Assembly (NCBI GenBank): GCA_025769875.1
Contig: JAGFNK010000204.1
Coordinates: 22,339-86,338 of the forward strand
Direction of reading: 5' to 3'
Length of the DNA: 64,000 bases
Source of the DNA: Russula earlei
Taxonomy: Eukaryota; Basidiomycota; Agaricomycetes; Russulales; Russulaceae
The notes beneath the pieces were generated by a model. That model saw only the letters and a list, made by a program, of their open reading frames with translations. It searched no databases and was not told the DNA's origin. The translations under genes were made by a program, and so were the position numbers. Shown piece after piece: positions 10,860 to 21,575 of this stretch (its first letter is position 1; each line of letters opens with the position of its first letter).

Positions 10860-12106
10860 TAGGGTTTTTCCGGCCCGGCTTGGCCTGAAAGCCCCGGCTT
10901 TGGCTCGGCCTGAGGCGGCTTTGGCTTTCTAAAACCCCAGGCCAGGCCAAAGCCGTCAAACCCGGCTTGGCTCTGGCTTGGCCTGGCCTAGGCCACGGCT
11001 TTTGTACGTAAGATTTTCTGTATCTGAGCCCGCTGGCCACATGACTTGTACCACCCTTGCGCATTCACTTTCCCGAAGGGAACGTCTTTCATCCCACTCA
11101 CATCCCTCCTTCCAACTATCGTCATTCCTTTCACCTCACTCTCCTTTCCTCGCGTTCCCACTCTTGACGTCATCCCCACCGCGTTGCCCACTCCATGTCA
11201 GCAGACTATGACAACGGCTCAATTCAATCGCCGTCGACGTCACTCGCCTTGGTGCTCAATGCCTTCATCCCTTCGGTCTTCAAGTCGGAGCACGGCTCCT
11301 CCCCACACTTCGACCTACGGCATGACACCATCGCCGTCCGGCTGCGCCTCGCGCCCTCCCAAGACCGTCCCTCAAGCATCGTCCTCGCGTCCGCCACACG
11401 TCTACGCACGGACCCGTATGACGCGTTCGTCATCGTCACCATCGCCTTACTCGAGGGCTCGCTGCCCACAGCGCCTCGCCCATCGTCATTGCCGCCCTAT
11501 TCGAGGGCTCGCTGCCCATAACGTCTCGCCCCCGACATCATTGCCGCATCGCCTCGTGCTCGCGGATTCGCAGTAGGAGGACTTTAGAATAGCACTTTTG
11601 TATTTAAATATCAAATATATTACGGAGTCGTTATGTTCTGGAGAGCATGATGAGGCATGGTAAGAGCATGGATTATACATGTGGAATGAGTGAAGTCCAG
11701 TGTACAACATGGTACGCTGCGGGACGAAGCGATCTAAGACTGAGGAAAGGGATTACGAGCAACCAACGCAACTGAGCATTGCACATTGACATATAGGCCA
11801 CCAAGGCTTATATTGTACATGTACTTGACTCAAGCAAAAAGGAAGGTTGAGAGGGAAGCACAGATACGACGATGAAAAATGACAGGGAACAATGGTGTGT
11901 CCATGTCCATGTAAAGTTGATAAATTAAAGTTTGATGATTACCCCAAATGATCAAAGCCGGGGCTTGACGGCCCGGCTTTGGCTTTTCAAATGACAGGCC
12001 GGGCCAAAGCCGTCACGAAGCCGTCACTTTGGCCCGGCTCGGCCCGGCCTATTTCGGCCTGGCTTGGCCCGGCTCACGGCCTGAGGCCGGGCCGGGCACA
12101 ACCCTA
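10860..12106. mobile_element. hAT-like non-autonomous element with GGCC-rich termini
   Basis: It is flanked by a perfect 8-bp duplication GTCCGCAG (10852-10859 and 12107-12114). The ends are inverted and start TAGGGTT, followed on both sides by long tracts of CCGGCCCGGCTTGGCC-type sequence (10868-11005 and about 11955-12100). An 8-bp duplication and TAGGG ends are typical of hAT elements. The middle (about 11040-11580) has overlapping Ser/Pro/Arg-rich open frames without a recognisable transposase, and a short local duplication around GAGGGCTCGCTGCCCA. CpG is abundant here, unlike in the other elements, so it may be young or unmethylated. It ends about 100 bp from the kinase-like gene. Confidence 0.75.
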
Positions 12107-12203
12107 GTCCGCAGCTTATGATACGAAGTTCAGGAAGTAAATGTAGGAGGACTCACATTGTTGACCCCAGTAAGTAACAATAACTTTCGCGTCACTTCAG
12201 AAT

Positions 12204-12947
12204 ATGATATGTACCTCATATTTATCAAAGCTAAAGCCGTCTATGCGCCCAGCCACATCGCGCATTGGACCGTCGGTTGTTCTCAAGATTCTCAGCGATA
12301 GCAGTGGTGACGAACTCGAATTCCTGCAATACCTCAACGGCATCAAGGAGCCTGCGAATCGCACGATTCCTTTGCTTGAGGTCATTCGCCTCGACATTGG
12401 TAAACAGTTAATTATGCTACCCTGGAGATCGCCCCTCCATGAAGTACTGCTATTTCGCCAGTGTCCCGACGACATTGTATCGCTTTGTGCCCAATTCATA
12501 GAGGGTGTTTCATTCCTGCACAACCACAAAGTCGCTCATTGCGACCTGAAGCCGGGAAACATCGTCGTCGATCTTGAACAGCAGCCAGCACAATTATTCA
12601 TCATCGACTTCAACCTGGCCGAATTCGTCAAAAGTGAGGAAACGATGGTCGAGGGGTGGTGTGGGACACCGCCATGGATCGCACCCGAAGTCGGAACGCA
12701 AGACGGACCGGCGCAGTGGTTCAGCCCCATCCTGGCTGATCGGTGGGCTTGCGGAGAAATGATAAGGTACTTTGCACAGTATACGCCGTCTCCTAACAGA
12801 AGACAGGATCTTGTGGCACTCGCGGAACCGCTTCTCCACAAGGATCCCAGAGCAAGACCGTCGCTGAGCGGCCTCAAAATCAATACAACGACGAAGCGAA
12901 GATTGGAAGCAGATCAGGAGGAGCCCCTGCAGAAACAGCGCGGTTGA
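12204..12947 (+). CDS. Protein-kinase-like protein, glycine loop not seen
   Basis: A 247-residue open frame. Motifs in order: VVLKIL (the ATP-binding Lys strand), HCDLKPGNIVV (catalytic loop with Asp, Lys and Asn), DFNLAEF in place of the usual DFG, CGTPPWIAPEV (activation and APE segments), DRWACGEMI (helix F Asp), and ARPSLSG near the end. The tail is basic (KINTTTKRRLEAD). The N-terminal Gly-rich loop is absent. The frame follows directly after an AG that could be an acceptor (12199-12200), so a 5' exon may exist or may have been separated by the hAT-like insertion ending at 12106. The catalytic residues are kept, so activity is possible, but Asn for Gly after the metal-binding Asp is unusual. 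A single kinase-fold protein of fungal lineage-specific type is the best guess; the substrate is unknown. Confidence 0.65.
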   Translation: MICTSYLSKLKPSMRPATSRIGPSVVLKILSDSSGDELEFLQYLNGIKEPANRTIPLLEVIRLDIGKQLIMLPWRSPLHEVLLFRQCPDDIVSLCAQFIEGVSFLHNHKVAHCDLKPGNIVVDLEQQPAQLFIIDFNLAEFVKSEETMVEGWCGTPPWIAPEVGTQDGPAQWFSPILADRWACGEMIRYFAQYTPSPNRRQDLVALAEPLLHKDPRARPSLSGLKINTTTKRRLEADQEEPLQKQRG

Positions 12948-13489
12948 ACTGGTGCGTTTGCCTCAGTATTTCCTCGGTCCTACCCCACGAACTCACCGCG
13001 CCTACACCCGGTTTGCTACAGTCACCACATAATGTTTTGCGAGTGCCTCTCGGGAGCGCGCGGCTGGCGAAGGCGTTGCTTCAGTTTCCCATACCTTGTA
13101 GTGTCAATAGCACAAGACGGAGGGAGCGAGGCTTGAGTTGATTGGAATGAATGTGGTATATATAATAACGGGAGAACGTTGGACCATCCTTGTCAATGAA
13201 TGGGATGGGACATATCGCTGTAAGAAATGACCGTCTGGAGTGGTCCGTGATTTACTAAGTTTGTCAATCAAAGGCTGACGTGACGCACGTGACGCAGCGC
13301 GTGTTGCCCCTAGTCAGCCGATTCGAGCACCCATTTGGGCCATGTCTACTTTTGGATCTACTTTCCATTTTGAGAACACTCAAACACTCTTGTTGCCACT
13401 TGCCAGTTTGTGGGTGGTTTGAGCCAATTGGAGCCGTCCCATTTCTACTTTTGGATCTATCAGACACCCCGAGTCGCGCGACCTCTTTC
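12948..13489. other. No recognised gene; short direct repeats
   Basis: It contains a degenerate direct repeat around CTACTTTTGGATCTA (13347 and 13445) with CCATTT just ahead of each copy. No open frame here resembles a known family. Confidence 0.35.
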
Positions 13490-14715
13490 TACAACCCTGC
13501 GCGAAAACCTCTCCTACTGAAAGGCGCTGCAGGTCCGCTCAGTGGCGAATTGCACAGCGCAAACGACTTTCATGGCCGGGTGCGCATATGCTCGTCTATC
13601 AAAGTTACCCATGCATTGAGACGTATCATCAGCGATGGGCTAAGTGGCATCACGGTTACACCCAGAGCTGAACCTTCCACCGGATTACCTTTCCGAGTCG
13701 ACTCGAAATCATCCTCATCTCGAGATCAGCGACAGTCCCGCGCCTGAAGCCACTCTTGGCCTTCTACGCGAGCACGCTGCACTGTCAGTGACGTATGTCT
13801 CGTTAGGCCCGCTGACCAATCTCGCGCGGATGTTGTGGACGGACGGTGCTTGTGTGCGCGAGCGAATTGGCTGCGTCGTGATCATTGGAGGCGTGCTCGA
13901 CGTGCCCGGAAACGCGACACCTTCCGCCGAATGTGCCTGCTTCAATTTTCTCCCATATTGCCAGTCTCGCTGACGGTCATTGGGTGTCGCCCAGTCAATT
14001 TCCTTGTGGACCCATACGCGGTCGACGAGGTGCTGATATCCCCGACAACGCGCTTGCCGCCCGGACGCGTGCTTCTCCCGCTTGATGTCACATCACATCC
14101 GCCCACTTGCTCCCGTTCCGTGGCTATGCAACGCGGGTCGACCCTGCGTTCGCAGCAGACAAACCGTCCGTGCATACGGCCAAGCCACCGGTTACCCACT
14201 TTACCAGCGCCTTCCCATGACGCACGCGCAGTGTTATGCGCGCGTATGGCCGGGACGCAATGGAATTGCACAATGCCGTTTGGGCGGCGATCGCACATCC
14301 ACCTGGGCTAGAAGGGTTCGCACCCGGGTGGACAGCGCGCCATCGCGTGTTTCGGATAGAACGGTGCTTCATGCTATGCATCATGCCATGGTACACTCAG
14401 CAATCCAACGGTTCTGAATACACAAGTGCGTGGTCGACAGGCGCGACGATCAGAAAGCACGCGCACCGGGAGCAAACCGCGCACATGTGGACGCGGAACT
14501 GAAGAAGCGCATGGTGACTGGGTCTGCAGAAACGGGTGACCTTGGCTTACTCGAGTCCGTTGTGATGCCTGCTGTTGAAGATGAACGTTGAACCGTCACG
14601 CCCATGACAGGATGAGCAAGAAGGTATACCCGTGGTCGAAGGCACGCCAGGCGCCGAGGCACTTCTTCAAATCATGTTAAAGCGGATATGGCACGTCGAA
14701 GTCGTTCCCCTTCCA
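13490..14715 (+). pseudogene. Inosine-uridine-type nucleoside hydrolase, fragmented
   Basis: Family enzymes split ribonucleosides into base and ribose. Pieces appear in the correct order but in changing frames: KPLLLKGAAGPLSGELHSA and DFHGR (about 13500-13580), DGLSGI (13635), PEATLGLLREHAA, YVSLGPLTNLARML, then IGGVLDVPGNATPSAE (to about 13935), FLVDPYAVDEVLI (from about 14000), GRDAMELHNAVWAAI and FAPGWTARH (about 14240-14345), and VVVEGTPGAEALLQIML (about 14630-14680). Introns may explain some frame changes, for example before FLVDPYAVDEVL, but not all. The N-terminal metal-binding DxDxxxDD motif expected in this family was not found. I infer a decayed gene rather than a functional one. 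CpG content is normal, so decay here is not of the transposon type. Confidence 0.65.
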
Positions 14716-14980
14716 GCGAGGGAGATTTGCCTTATAGGCGGAAACACAAGTCAGTTTATATTTAGCAGTGCTCTACTTTTTCTGCGTTGGTAAAAACATA
14801 CAAAAGGCAACTGACCAACCGCAACGTTGGATACATCTCCCGTCGCAACTGCTCACTTTCTGGGTGCAATGATGCCAACCATCACCTTTGTGGGGTTCCG
14901 GTCTGGGTAGAGCGCATTGTCAGGCTCGCCTACCAAGTCATCTGTCACCCAGTTGAGATGCAGATCTGCGTCCGTTGGCT

Positions 14981-15790
14981 AGACTTAAGAAGTATGTCGA
15001 CGCATACAATATCAGCGCGGATGGTGTTCTTGAGAAGGATGACCTGATAGCCAAGATCATCCCATCTCCGTCAGGGTGAGTTCCATCCCATAATAGCTCT
15101 ATCTTTGCAAACATCGCGCATAGGAAAATGGATGTCTACCATACGCAAATGAGGTAATGTATCGTTCCTTCTACAGTTACTACATCGTGTCTGCTCATAT
15201 CGGCTTGTAGAGTTTCTACAGGAATCACTCAGTCCCCAACGGTCGAACCGGTAGACCTGAGGGCTGTTCTCAAGGCGTGAGGAGACACAACCTGTACCTG
15301 TATAGCTCACTCCTCCGAGACAATTTCCCAACAGTACCTCTTCCATTTTCCCCCGTCCAGATCTCGATCCATCCCGACACAGAGATCCTCACCAGGACCA
15401 CGAAGAACGACGCCTCAGGCTCCGCCACCGTCGCAGCAATCCTCTCGCACGCAGCCATATCCTCCTCCACGTCCAACTCCGCCTCCGATGACCCCCCCTC
15501 GACCCAATCATTCGAGCGACGGACACCCTCCTCAACCTCGCCCTAACACGACTTATAATCCTGGTCGGGGCATGACGCCCGTTAATGGAAACTCGACTAA
15601 TTCTACAACCCACTCACCATCAGCCGCTCCGCCACCGCCACAGATACCTTCTCTGGATCAATTAGTTCTCTATACAGAATGCACAAACAGGAACCGGGTC
15701 AAAACCAGCGCTGAGACCTTCCCTCGGCATGACGGCGTGATAACCCGAACACGACGAACAATAGGAATAGCCTACGGGAGACAGCCATAA
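14981..15790 (+). pseudogene. Fragment resembling the middle of a fungal FYVE/RING-type protein
   Basis: Three spliceable pieces join well. The first starts at 14981: LKKYVDAYNISADG, then VLEKDDLIAKIIPSPSG, with a GTGAGT donor after it. The second (about 15124-15153) reads ENGCLPYANE, with a GTAATG donor. The third starts near 15211: FYRNHSVPNGR, then a Ser/Thr/Pro-rich stretch. The helix-extended SAP-like segment followed by GCLP..NE..YR is a pattern I associate with fungal proteins having a FYVE finger and a C-terminal RING, but neither zinc finger is visible here. The Pro-rich tail has no stop-free continuation beyond about 15790. It is probably a gene remnant; the family assignment is tentative. 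Confidence 0.3.
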
Positions 15791-16012
15791 CGGGGATGAA
15801 ACGTGAATATTCAGATACCGGACGCACCGCAATGATTACACCTGCGCGCGCGAGTAAAGACGATATTAAATTCCTTGTTGCACTTGCGGCAACTGATGTC
15901 TGCACGCGAGGAAGCGTAGGGAGGAGGAGCGGGCCCGCTGAGGAGGGGCATTCCGGTTGTGCTGCGATCGGTCATGTAGTCAAGTGTTGGGGAACGGCTT
16001 GGTCAGCCTCTT

Positions 16013-17577
16013 TTATAACGTGACCGACATCTCACTCCGCTTTATAAGCCTTCTACACAATTCCACCCAGTCCTCCAACCCGTTCACGCCCACACCTTTT
16101 AACCATTCCTCCGCCTTTCCACTCTCTTCGATTTCTTGCCACTCTCTCTGCAGAACAAACTTGTGCTTCCAAAGTTCGATTTCCCAGTCCGGAGCTCTCC
16201 AATCCTTCCCTAAAAAGGCTTTGAGTTGTGCTCGATATTCGAATGGTTCCAGAAGCGCAAAACGAAACCAGGCATGGGCAATATGCAATGGGTCATCCGT
16301 CCCTTCTCTATGCACGAGTGCTTGCACGCGCTTCACAATATCCTCAGCACATGCCTGAGTATCGAGAGACTCGGAATCCTGCAAGACCCGTACGATAACG
16401 CGTGCTTGGTCTTCGAAGAGCGGAAAGGGCGCCCCACGCACAGGTAACCCCGAAAACGCAATAGAAGCTGTCGGGAAATCTCCTCCTAAAGGAAAAATGT
16501 GGAGTGCGAGCGGAAAGACATGGTACGTCGAGTTGTAGAGCTTGTTTGGCAGCGGCGGCGGCAGGGAAGGAACCCCCGACGTGATCTGTGAAAGGAATGG
16601 AAAGGACATCTCGTAGCCCGTCGCCAGAATTACCAAGTCGATATTGGATTCGATGGAACCGTCTTGCAATAAAACCGTCCCGCCATCCTGGTATTCTGCA
16701 ACTCGTCCCACCTTTCTGTATGCGTCTGTGTCATCAGGATATATGAGACCGGCCTCAGAAGCTGATCCGGGTGTTGAATGTAGAAGAAGTGGTGTGACCC
16801 CCGTCATATGCGCGCAGATATCCACTGCGCTTGGGCCCCCGCCAACTACCATGACCTTTTTATGATGAGCAAACGCAGTGGGGTGTCGATACCATGCAGA
16901 ATGGATCGCGCGTCCCGAGCCAAGCCAATTATGCAATCCAGCCGCGACCGGATATCGAGGCTTACGGTAATGCCCGTTGGCCACAATGACGAAGTCAAAC
17001 TGAAGTTCCTCGCGCGTAGACAAGGTGACATGCCATTCCTTAGAGTCCATATCCCAAAAGGTTTGCTCCACCCGTGTACCAAGTCGCACATAACGGAGCA
17101 AATCGAAGTGCATCGCGTAGTCTTCAAGATATTTCAGTATGGCGTCCGCACTCGGGAAAAGAGCGGTCTCTGGTGGGAATGAGAAACTCGGGTACGCCAT
17201 CACAGGTATTGGGAGATTCGCGGAAAGCGAGTCATATAGCGATGTCAAGGGTGGGTTTCCAGAGGGAGGGGCGGGATACCTAGCTCAAGGTGTGAGAAGT
17301 GGGAGGCATGATGGTGTGATGGACGATACCACACTCCACCGACTCTGTTCCTTTCCTCGAACGCGACCAACGTCCATTGACCTGATTGTACCTGTTCTGT
17401 CTCCGTGAGTATCTTCAACGTCGCGAGCCCGTTGGCACCTGCTCCGATGATGCACACGCGCTTGGGTACTTCCTTGGGCCCAAAAGGCTCTAGTGAACCC
17501 CCACACCCCAGGCTCAATAAGCAAATTCGCCCAGTTTATGCTCTTAGAATGCACATACCAGACACATTCTCTGCCAT
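16013..17577 (-). CDS. Flavin-containing monooxygenase (FMO-like), three exons
   Basis: An FAD/NADPH enzyme likely to oxygenate a small N-, S- or carbonyl-containing substrate. Exons on the minus strand: 17577-17559 (ATG GCA GAG start), 17489-17330 and 17279-16013. Introns of 69 and 50 bp begin GTATGT and GTATCG and end CTAG. Summed exons give 481 residues plus stop, and every splice keeps frame. Motifs: FAD Rossmann VCIIGAGANGLA, a GGVW motif split by intron 2, the central FMO-type stretch GRAIHSAWYRHP, NADP-binding VVGGGPSAVD, and VILATGYEMSFPF. The length suits fungal FMO-type proteins. No signal peptide or membrane anchor is obvious. This is one of the few genes in the window that appears undamaged. 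Confidence 0.85.
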
Positions 17578-18387
17578 ACTCTTTTCTGATGAGAAAGAAC
17601 GGGCCCACGTCACCAGCTTTGCCCTCCGTCCAAGATAAATGCACCGGTCCGGTGTTGGCTATCGCAAAAAGTAATTCTTAATATGGGAAAGAGTAAAATC
17701 AAAGCAAAATTGCTTGGCTTTTCTAGCCTTCCGACATTAGTGAAATGAACGTATTGAAAGACACTTCTCGGGAGCTAGTCATGCAAACCAAGGATCATAG
17801 TGCGCTCGCAGGTCCCCCGACGGGGCTCGCACTGAGGCCACCAAGGGGCCCCACCCCCCAAACACTGCTCGTGAGTAGTACCCAGCTCATGCAGCTCTTC
17901 GATGATCCCTAAGCGCTCCCGGTGCTCGGCCTCGCTTTCCCGTTGTAGCGGCTTGTCGTGTTTGTGGTGGATTTCGCTCCACCAAAGGGCGAAGACACGC
18001 GGAGCGCCTTCGCCGTGCGACGCGCTATATATGCCTCCGGATCCGGAAGGACCCGGACAAAATTTTTGGAGAACCCCCCCTTCCCCCGTGAAGGGGGGGT
18101 TTGCCCAAAATGATTTTCGTCTCGATCCCGCGTTTATCTCACAAAGTTTCAGATCGCTCACACTATGAGCCAAAAAAAATAATTACAGTAAGTCCTGTGC
18201 AATTCCTATGTGTGCAATACTAGGAACCTTATGTATTTTGTTGGTTAAGGTTATGGTTTCGAGGCATTACTACCACTACTGTGACCGCCGCATACTGACA
18301 CCGAACCCTCATTGACTAGCTCTTACCCATATATCCATCGTCTCTATTGTCGAATTCACAACTTCCGTAATTGACCGGTGTCGCATA
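17578..18387. other. No recognised gene
   Basis: Open frames at 17775-18173 are low-similarity overlaps on both strands. A G/C run (about 18070-18110) and a TATATA at about 18026 are present, but no gene can be argued. The right part (18180-18387) is probably the 5' region of the F-box gene. Confidence 0.35.
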
Positions 18388-18641
18388 GTGGTGTCCAAGA
18401 GCATGTCCGTCATTCCCTCACCATCATCCGGCTCTGCCCGTCCCAGGCCATCACTTCCTAGCTCCCCTCACTCATCGACACCGGCTGATGGCACCTCTTC
18501 GAGCCACAGCCTGGTAAGGAAGAATTCTGTACACCTCCAGGTAGAGTCTAGTCAAAATCAAAGTCGACTCGGACGTGTGTCTTCTCTCCAACAACTGCTA
18601 CGCGCTGACCTGACCAATCCGACGTAGGCCGGGTGACCATC

Positions 18642-20178
18642 AACATGCTACCTGATGGTGTCCTCCTAGACATATTCGGCTGTTATGTGAATGACCAGAA
18701 TGTACGGACAAGTGATTGGCATACTCTTCTTCATGTATGTCAAAGATGGCGATACCTCACCTTTGCGTCACCACTTCGCCTGGGCCTGCGACTCGAGTAC
18801 ACGGGAAAGAAACCTATGGCGGCGATGCTGGATGTCTGGCCTGTCTTGCCTATTGTAATAACACAATCAACCTGGGTCGGTGACCACGGAATGTCATGTG
18901 CCAACAACATAGTCACTGCACTTGAGTCTGAGCACTCCGACCACATACATGGGATTCAGCTGTTTGATATTCCAAGTTCGCTGTTGGAAAGAGTCGCAGC
19001 AGCGATGCAGAAGCCATTCCCAGAGCTGTTAGACGTTCTGATTTGGGTGACAACTAGTGGTGCGCCGGTCCTTTCCAATTCATTCTTGGGCGGTTCTGCC
19101 CCCAATTTGCGATCCCTCCGTTTGGACCGCACTCCATTTCCAGCAATGCAAAAATTGCTATTGTCTGCTGATGAACTTTCTGATTTGGGTGACAACTAGT
19201 GGTGCGCCGGTCCTTTCCAATTCATTCTTGGGCGGTTCTGCCCCCAATTTGCGATCCCTCCGTTTGGACCGCACTCCATTTCCAGCAATGCAAAAATTGC
19301 TATTGTCTGCTGATGAACTTGTTGTTCTTGATCTTTGGAGCATTCCAGACTCTGGGTACATTTCACCCCAGACGATGGTTACTTGTCTGTCCACAATGTC
19401 CAGACTCGAATCGCTTCACATCGAATTCCAGTCCCCTCGATCTCGCCCGGACCCAGACAACCGACGTCCCACCCCACTCACACGGCATGTCCTCCACTTC
19501 CTCGTATGGTGGGAGTTCAAAGGCGTTCACGAGTACTTGGAGGACGTCATGGCCTGGATTGATGCCCCACATCTCTCCGAGCTGTCTACATTTTTCTTCA
19601 TGGACCTCGACTTTCACGTCCCCCAACTTCACCGGTTCATAGGTCACTCAGAAGAGCTCAAGAAACTCAAGCGAGCGAGCATAGCCTTTACCCAAGGCTA
19701 CGTTACCGTTACCCTTGCGCAATTTACGGTCAATTTTGTGCAACTCTTATTACAAATCCGGTGTCAAGAGTCAGACTGGCTGCTTTCGACTATGGCCCAG
19801 GTCTTCCATTCATCCTTGCCTCCCTTCTCCTCTTTAGAAGAGCTCGTTATCAACGACAAGTCTCCTGATCATCAACAACCACATTGGAAGGACGATATGG
19901 AGAGCACACAATGGTTAGAACTTTTAGATCCATTTGCTACTGTGAAGGACTTGTACCTGTCGAAAGGAGTTGCCTTACGTCTCGAGCATGCCCTGCAAGA
20001 GCTTGATTGGGAAAGGGTAGCAGAAGTGCTACCTGCTCTACAAAATATATTTGTGGAGGACCTCGAGCCATCGGGACTTGATCAGGCAGACCTTGGAAAG
20101 CTCGTTGCGGCAAGACAACTCTCCAGTCACCCTGTGGCCATCCATCGTTGGGGACCTGAAGGCTCACTTCATTTATGA
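18642..20178 (+). pseudogene. F-box protein of mushroom type, disrupted by an internal duplication
   Basis: F-box proteins recruit targets to SCF ubiquitin ligases. The N-terminus shows the F-box: MLPDGVLLDIFGCYV, then TLLHVCQRWRYLTFASPLRL, followed by MLDVWPVLPIVI, a pattern very common in Agaricomycete F-box proteins. The rest is a leucine-rich, LRR-like region (LRSLRLDRTPFPAMQKLLL, GYISPQTM, WRYL-type spacing) ending ALQNIFVEDLEPSG. A perfect 142-bp tandem duplication (19036-19177 and 19178-19319) shifts the frame: the first frame stops at 19199, and the second runs on to 20178. If one copy is ignored, the two frames are continuous at about 465 residues, so the duplication is the only lesion I see. 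An upstream Ser/Pro-rich frame (18388-18627) may be leader or an extra exon. A decayed paralogue sits at 56.3 and 63.1 kb. Confidence 0.75.
19036..19319 (+). repeat. Perfect 2 x 142-bp tandem duplication in the F-box gene
   Basis: Both units begin TTCTGATTTGGGTGACAACT and end TGCTGATGAACT. I found no difference between them. The unit length is not a multiple of three, so it breaks the reading frame. The exact identity suggests a very recent event, or an assembly artefact. Confidence 0.9.
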
Positions 20179-21570
20179 ATCAATCAACGCCCTTTCCCTG
20201 GTTTCATCTGCGCACGGCCTGTCATTCTCTGCTGCGCTTGCTGTTTGACTCCAGAAACGTCGGTCACAGCGCTCTTACTCCCATAACCGCTTGTCTCTGT
20301 TTTTCCATCAAATCCAATATGAGAATTGACATCCATCTCAGTTGGACAGCCACGGTGGTCTCAATCACTCTGGGAAACATGACGCATGGTGGTGAATAAA
20401 AGTGATAAGTCGGACACTCTGCCTGACCCGAGGATGGTAACCGGCGATTGCTCTAGCCCCAGTGGACGAAGCCCTGCCTTTTTTCCCCTATATCCTCGCG
20501 TACATCGACCATGCTACTTCGAGGCATTGATGCAGACACCCTGATCCCCCCATATAAACACCATAGTGTTCTAGTTTTCTTCAGGCGCAAGAATGCGGCC
20601 AATGGTGTTCACCACCGTGCGGCCCTCGATCGGATATCTGCATCTCGCCACGCAATATAATAACCATTCCTTCCCCGGCAGGCCCAAAAGAAGGCATCTC
20701 CCTGCTTGCGATGTGGAGGTGCAGGTGCGGCTCGACCGCGCGGGCGATTTCAAACGACGCATGAATTGGGCCTCCAGATTGCAAGGCAGTGCCTCAAGAT
20801 TGCAAGGCAGTGCCTCAGGCGGCTGGGCTGTTGAAGATAGATGCAGTGTGTGTGATTAGATAGCAGCAGATGATAAGATCGCAGGCTTATCTATCAGACA
20901 ATAGTTCAGTTTGGTTGACACAAAACTAATATAAATAATGTACCTATCAGACAATAGCTACAACACGTCATCAGTACTGTGAGATAGGATATCATAGTGT
21001 AAATACTCACTTCAGTTTGGTTGACACAAAACTGAAGTGATCTGCATACTTTGTGGCATTCTTAAGTACCTGAGACCGCCACTGGATGCAGTACAGTTAA
21101 CTACCATCACGGATCACTAAGTAAGTCTGAGGATCAGTTGTAAGTAGCTACCGATTGTCCTAAATCACTCTATCAGTGTGACTAACGCATGCTGCAGTGT
21201 ATGAGTTGAGCCGGTGATGCCTGGTCCGGGTGATCCAATGCATCAATGCATCTGAGTTGTGATCATATCACAACACACCTGAGACTCTGGGCAGTGCAGA
21301 TCTCAACATGGGCCTCCTGTGTATTATGATACGAATGGAGCGAGGTCTTGGAGCGGGACCAGGCACGAAAGGACCAGGAACAGCTTCAAGTAGGTAGCTA
21401 TATGCGTGTACCCACGTGATATCTACGAGGGTCGAAGAACGGTAAATGCGTTGTCATTCTGAGTATAAATTTGGCGAGGCGCAGCAGGATGGATGAGAAG
21501 ACGCAAGGGTCCATCTAAACATGGTGTTTGGCGGTACTTTTCGACAGAGCGCGAAATCCCGCATTTGGCA
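20179..21570. other. No recognised gene; small repeats
   Basis: It contains a 21-bp direct duplication (AGATTGCAAGGCAGTGCCTCA, about 20776-20817). It also has two copies of a TTCAGTTTGGTTGACACAAAACT motif, at about 20905 and 21012. The second copy is a perfect 11-bp-stem palindrome. No open frame was assigned. Confidence 0.4.
21008..21039. repeat. 32-nt hairpin palindrome
   Basis: The stem is CACTTCAGTTT paired with AAACTGAAGTG around a 10-nt loop. A half-degenerate copy of the same motif lies about 105 bp upstream. Role unknown. Confidence 0.6.
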
Positions 21571-21575
21571 ATCCC

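Noticed and set aside
11046..11576. Ser/Pro/Arg-rich frames inside the hAT-like element as a gene
   Set aside because: Low complexity, overlapping frames of similar length, and no transposase motif.
18060..18110. G/C run near 18.07-18.11 kb as a terminator or structured RNA
   Set aside because: A simple homopolymer-rich patch with a partial palindrome; the context is eukaryotic and no RNA family is suggested.
20571..20784. Minus-strand frame with a PHLHLHIASRE motif, resembling a HIT-type histidine motif
   Set aside because: The spacing does not fit HIT and no other domain features are present.
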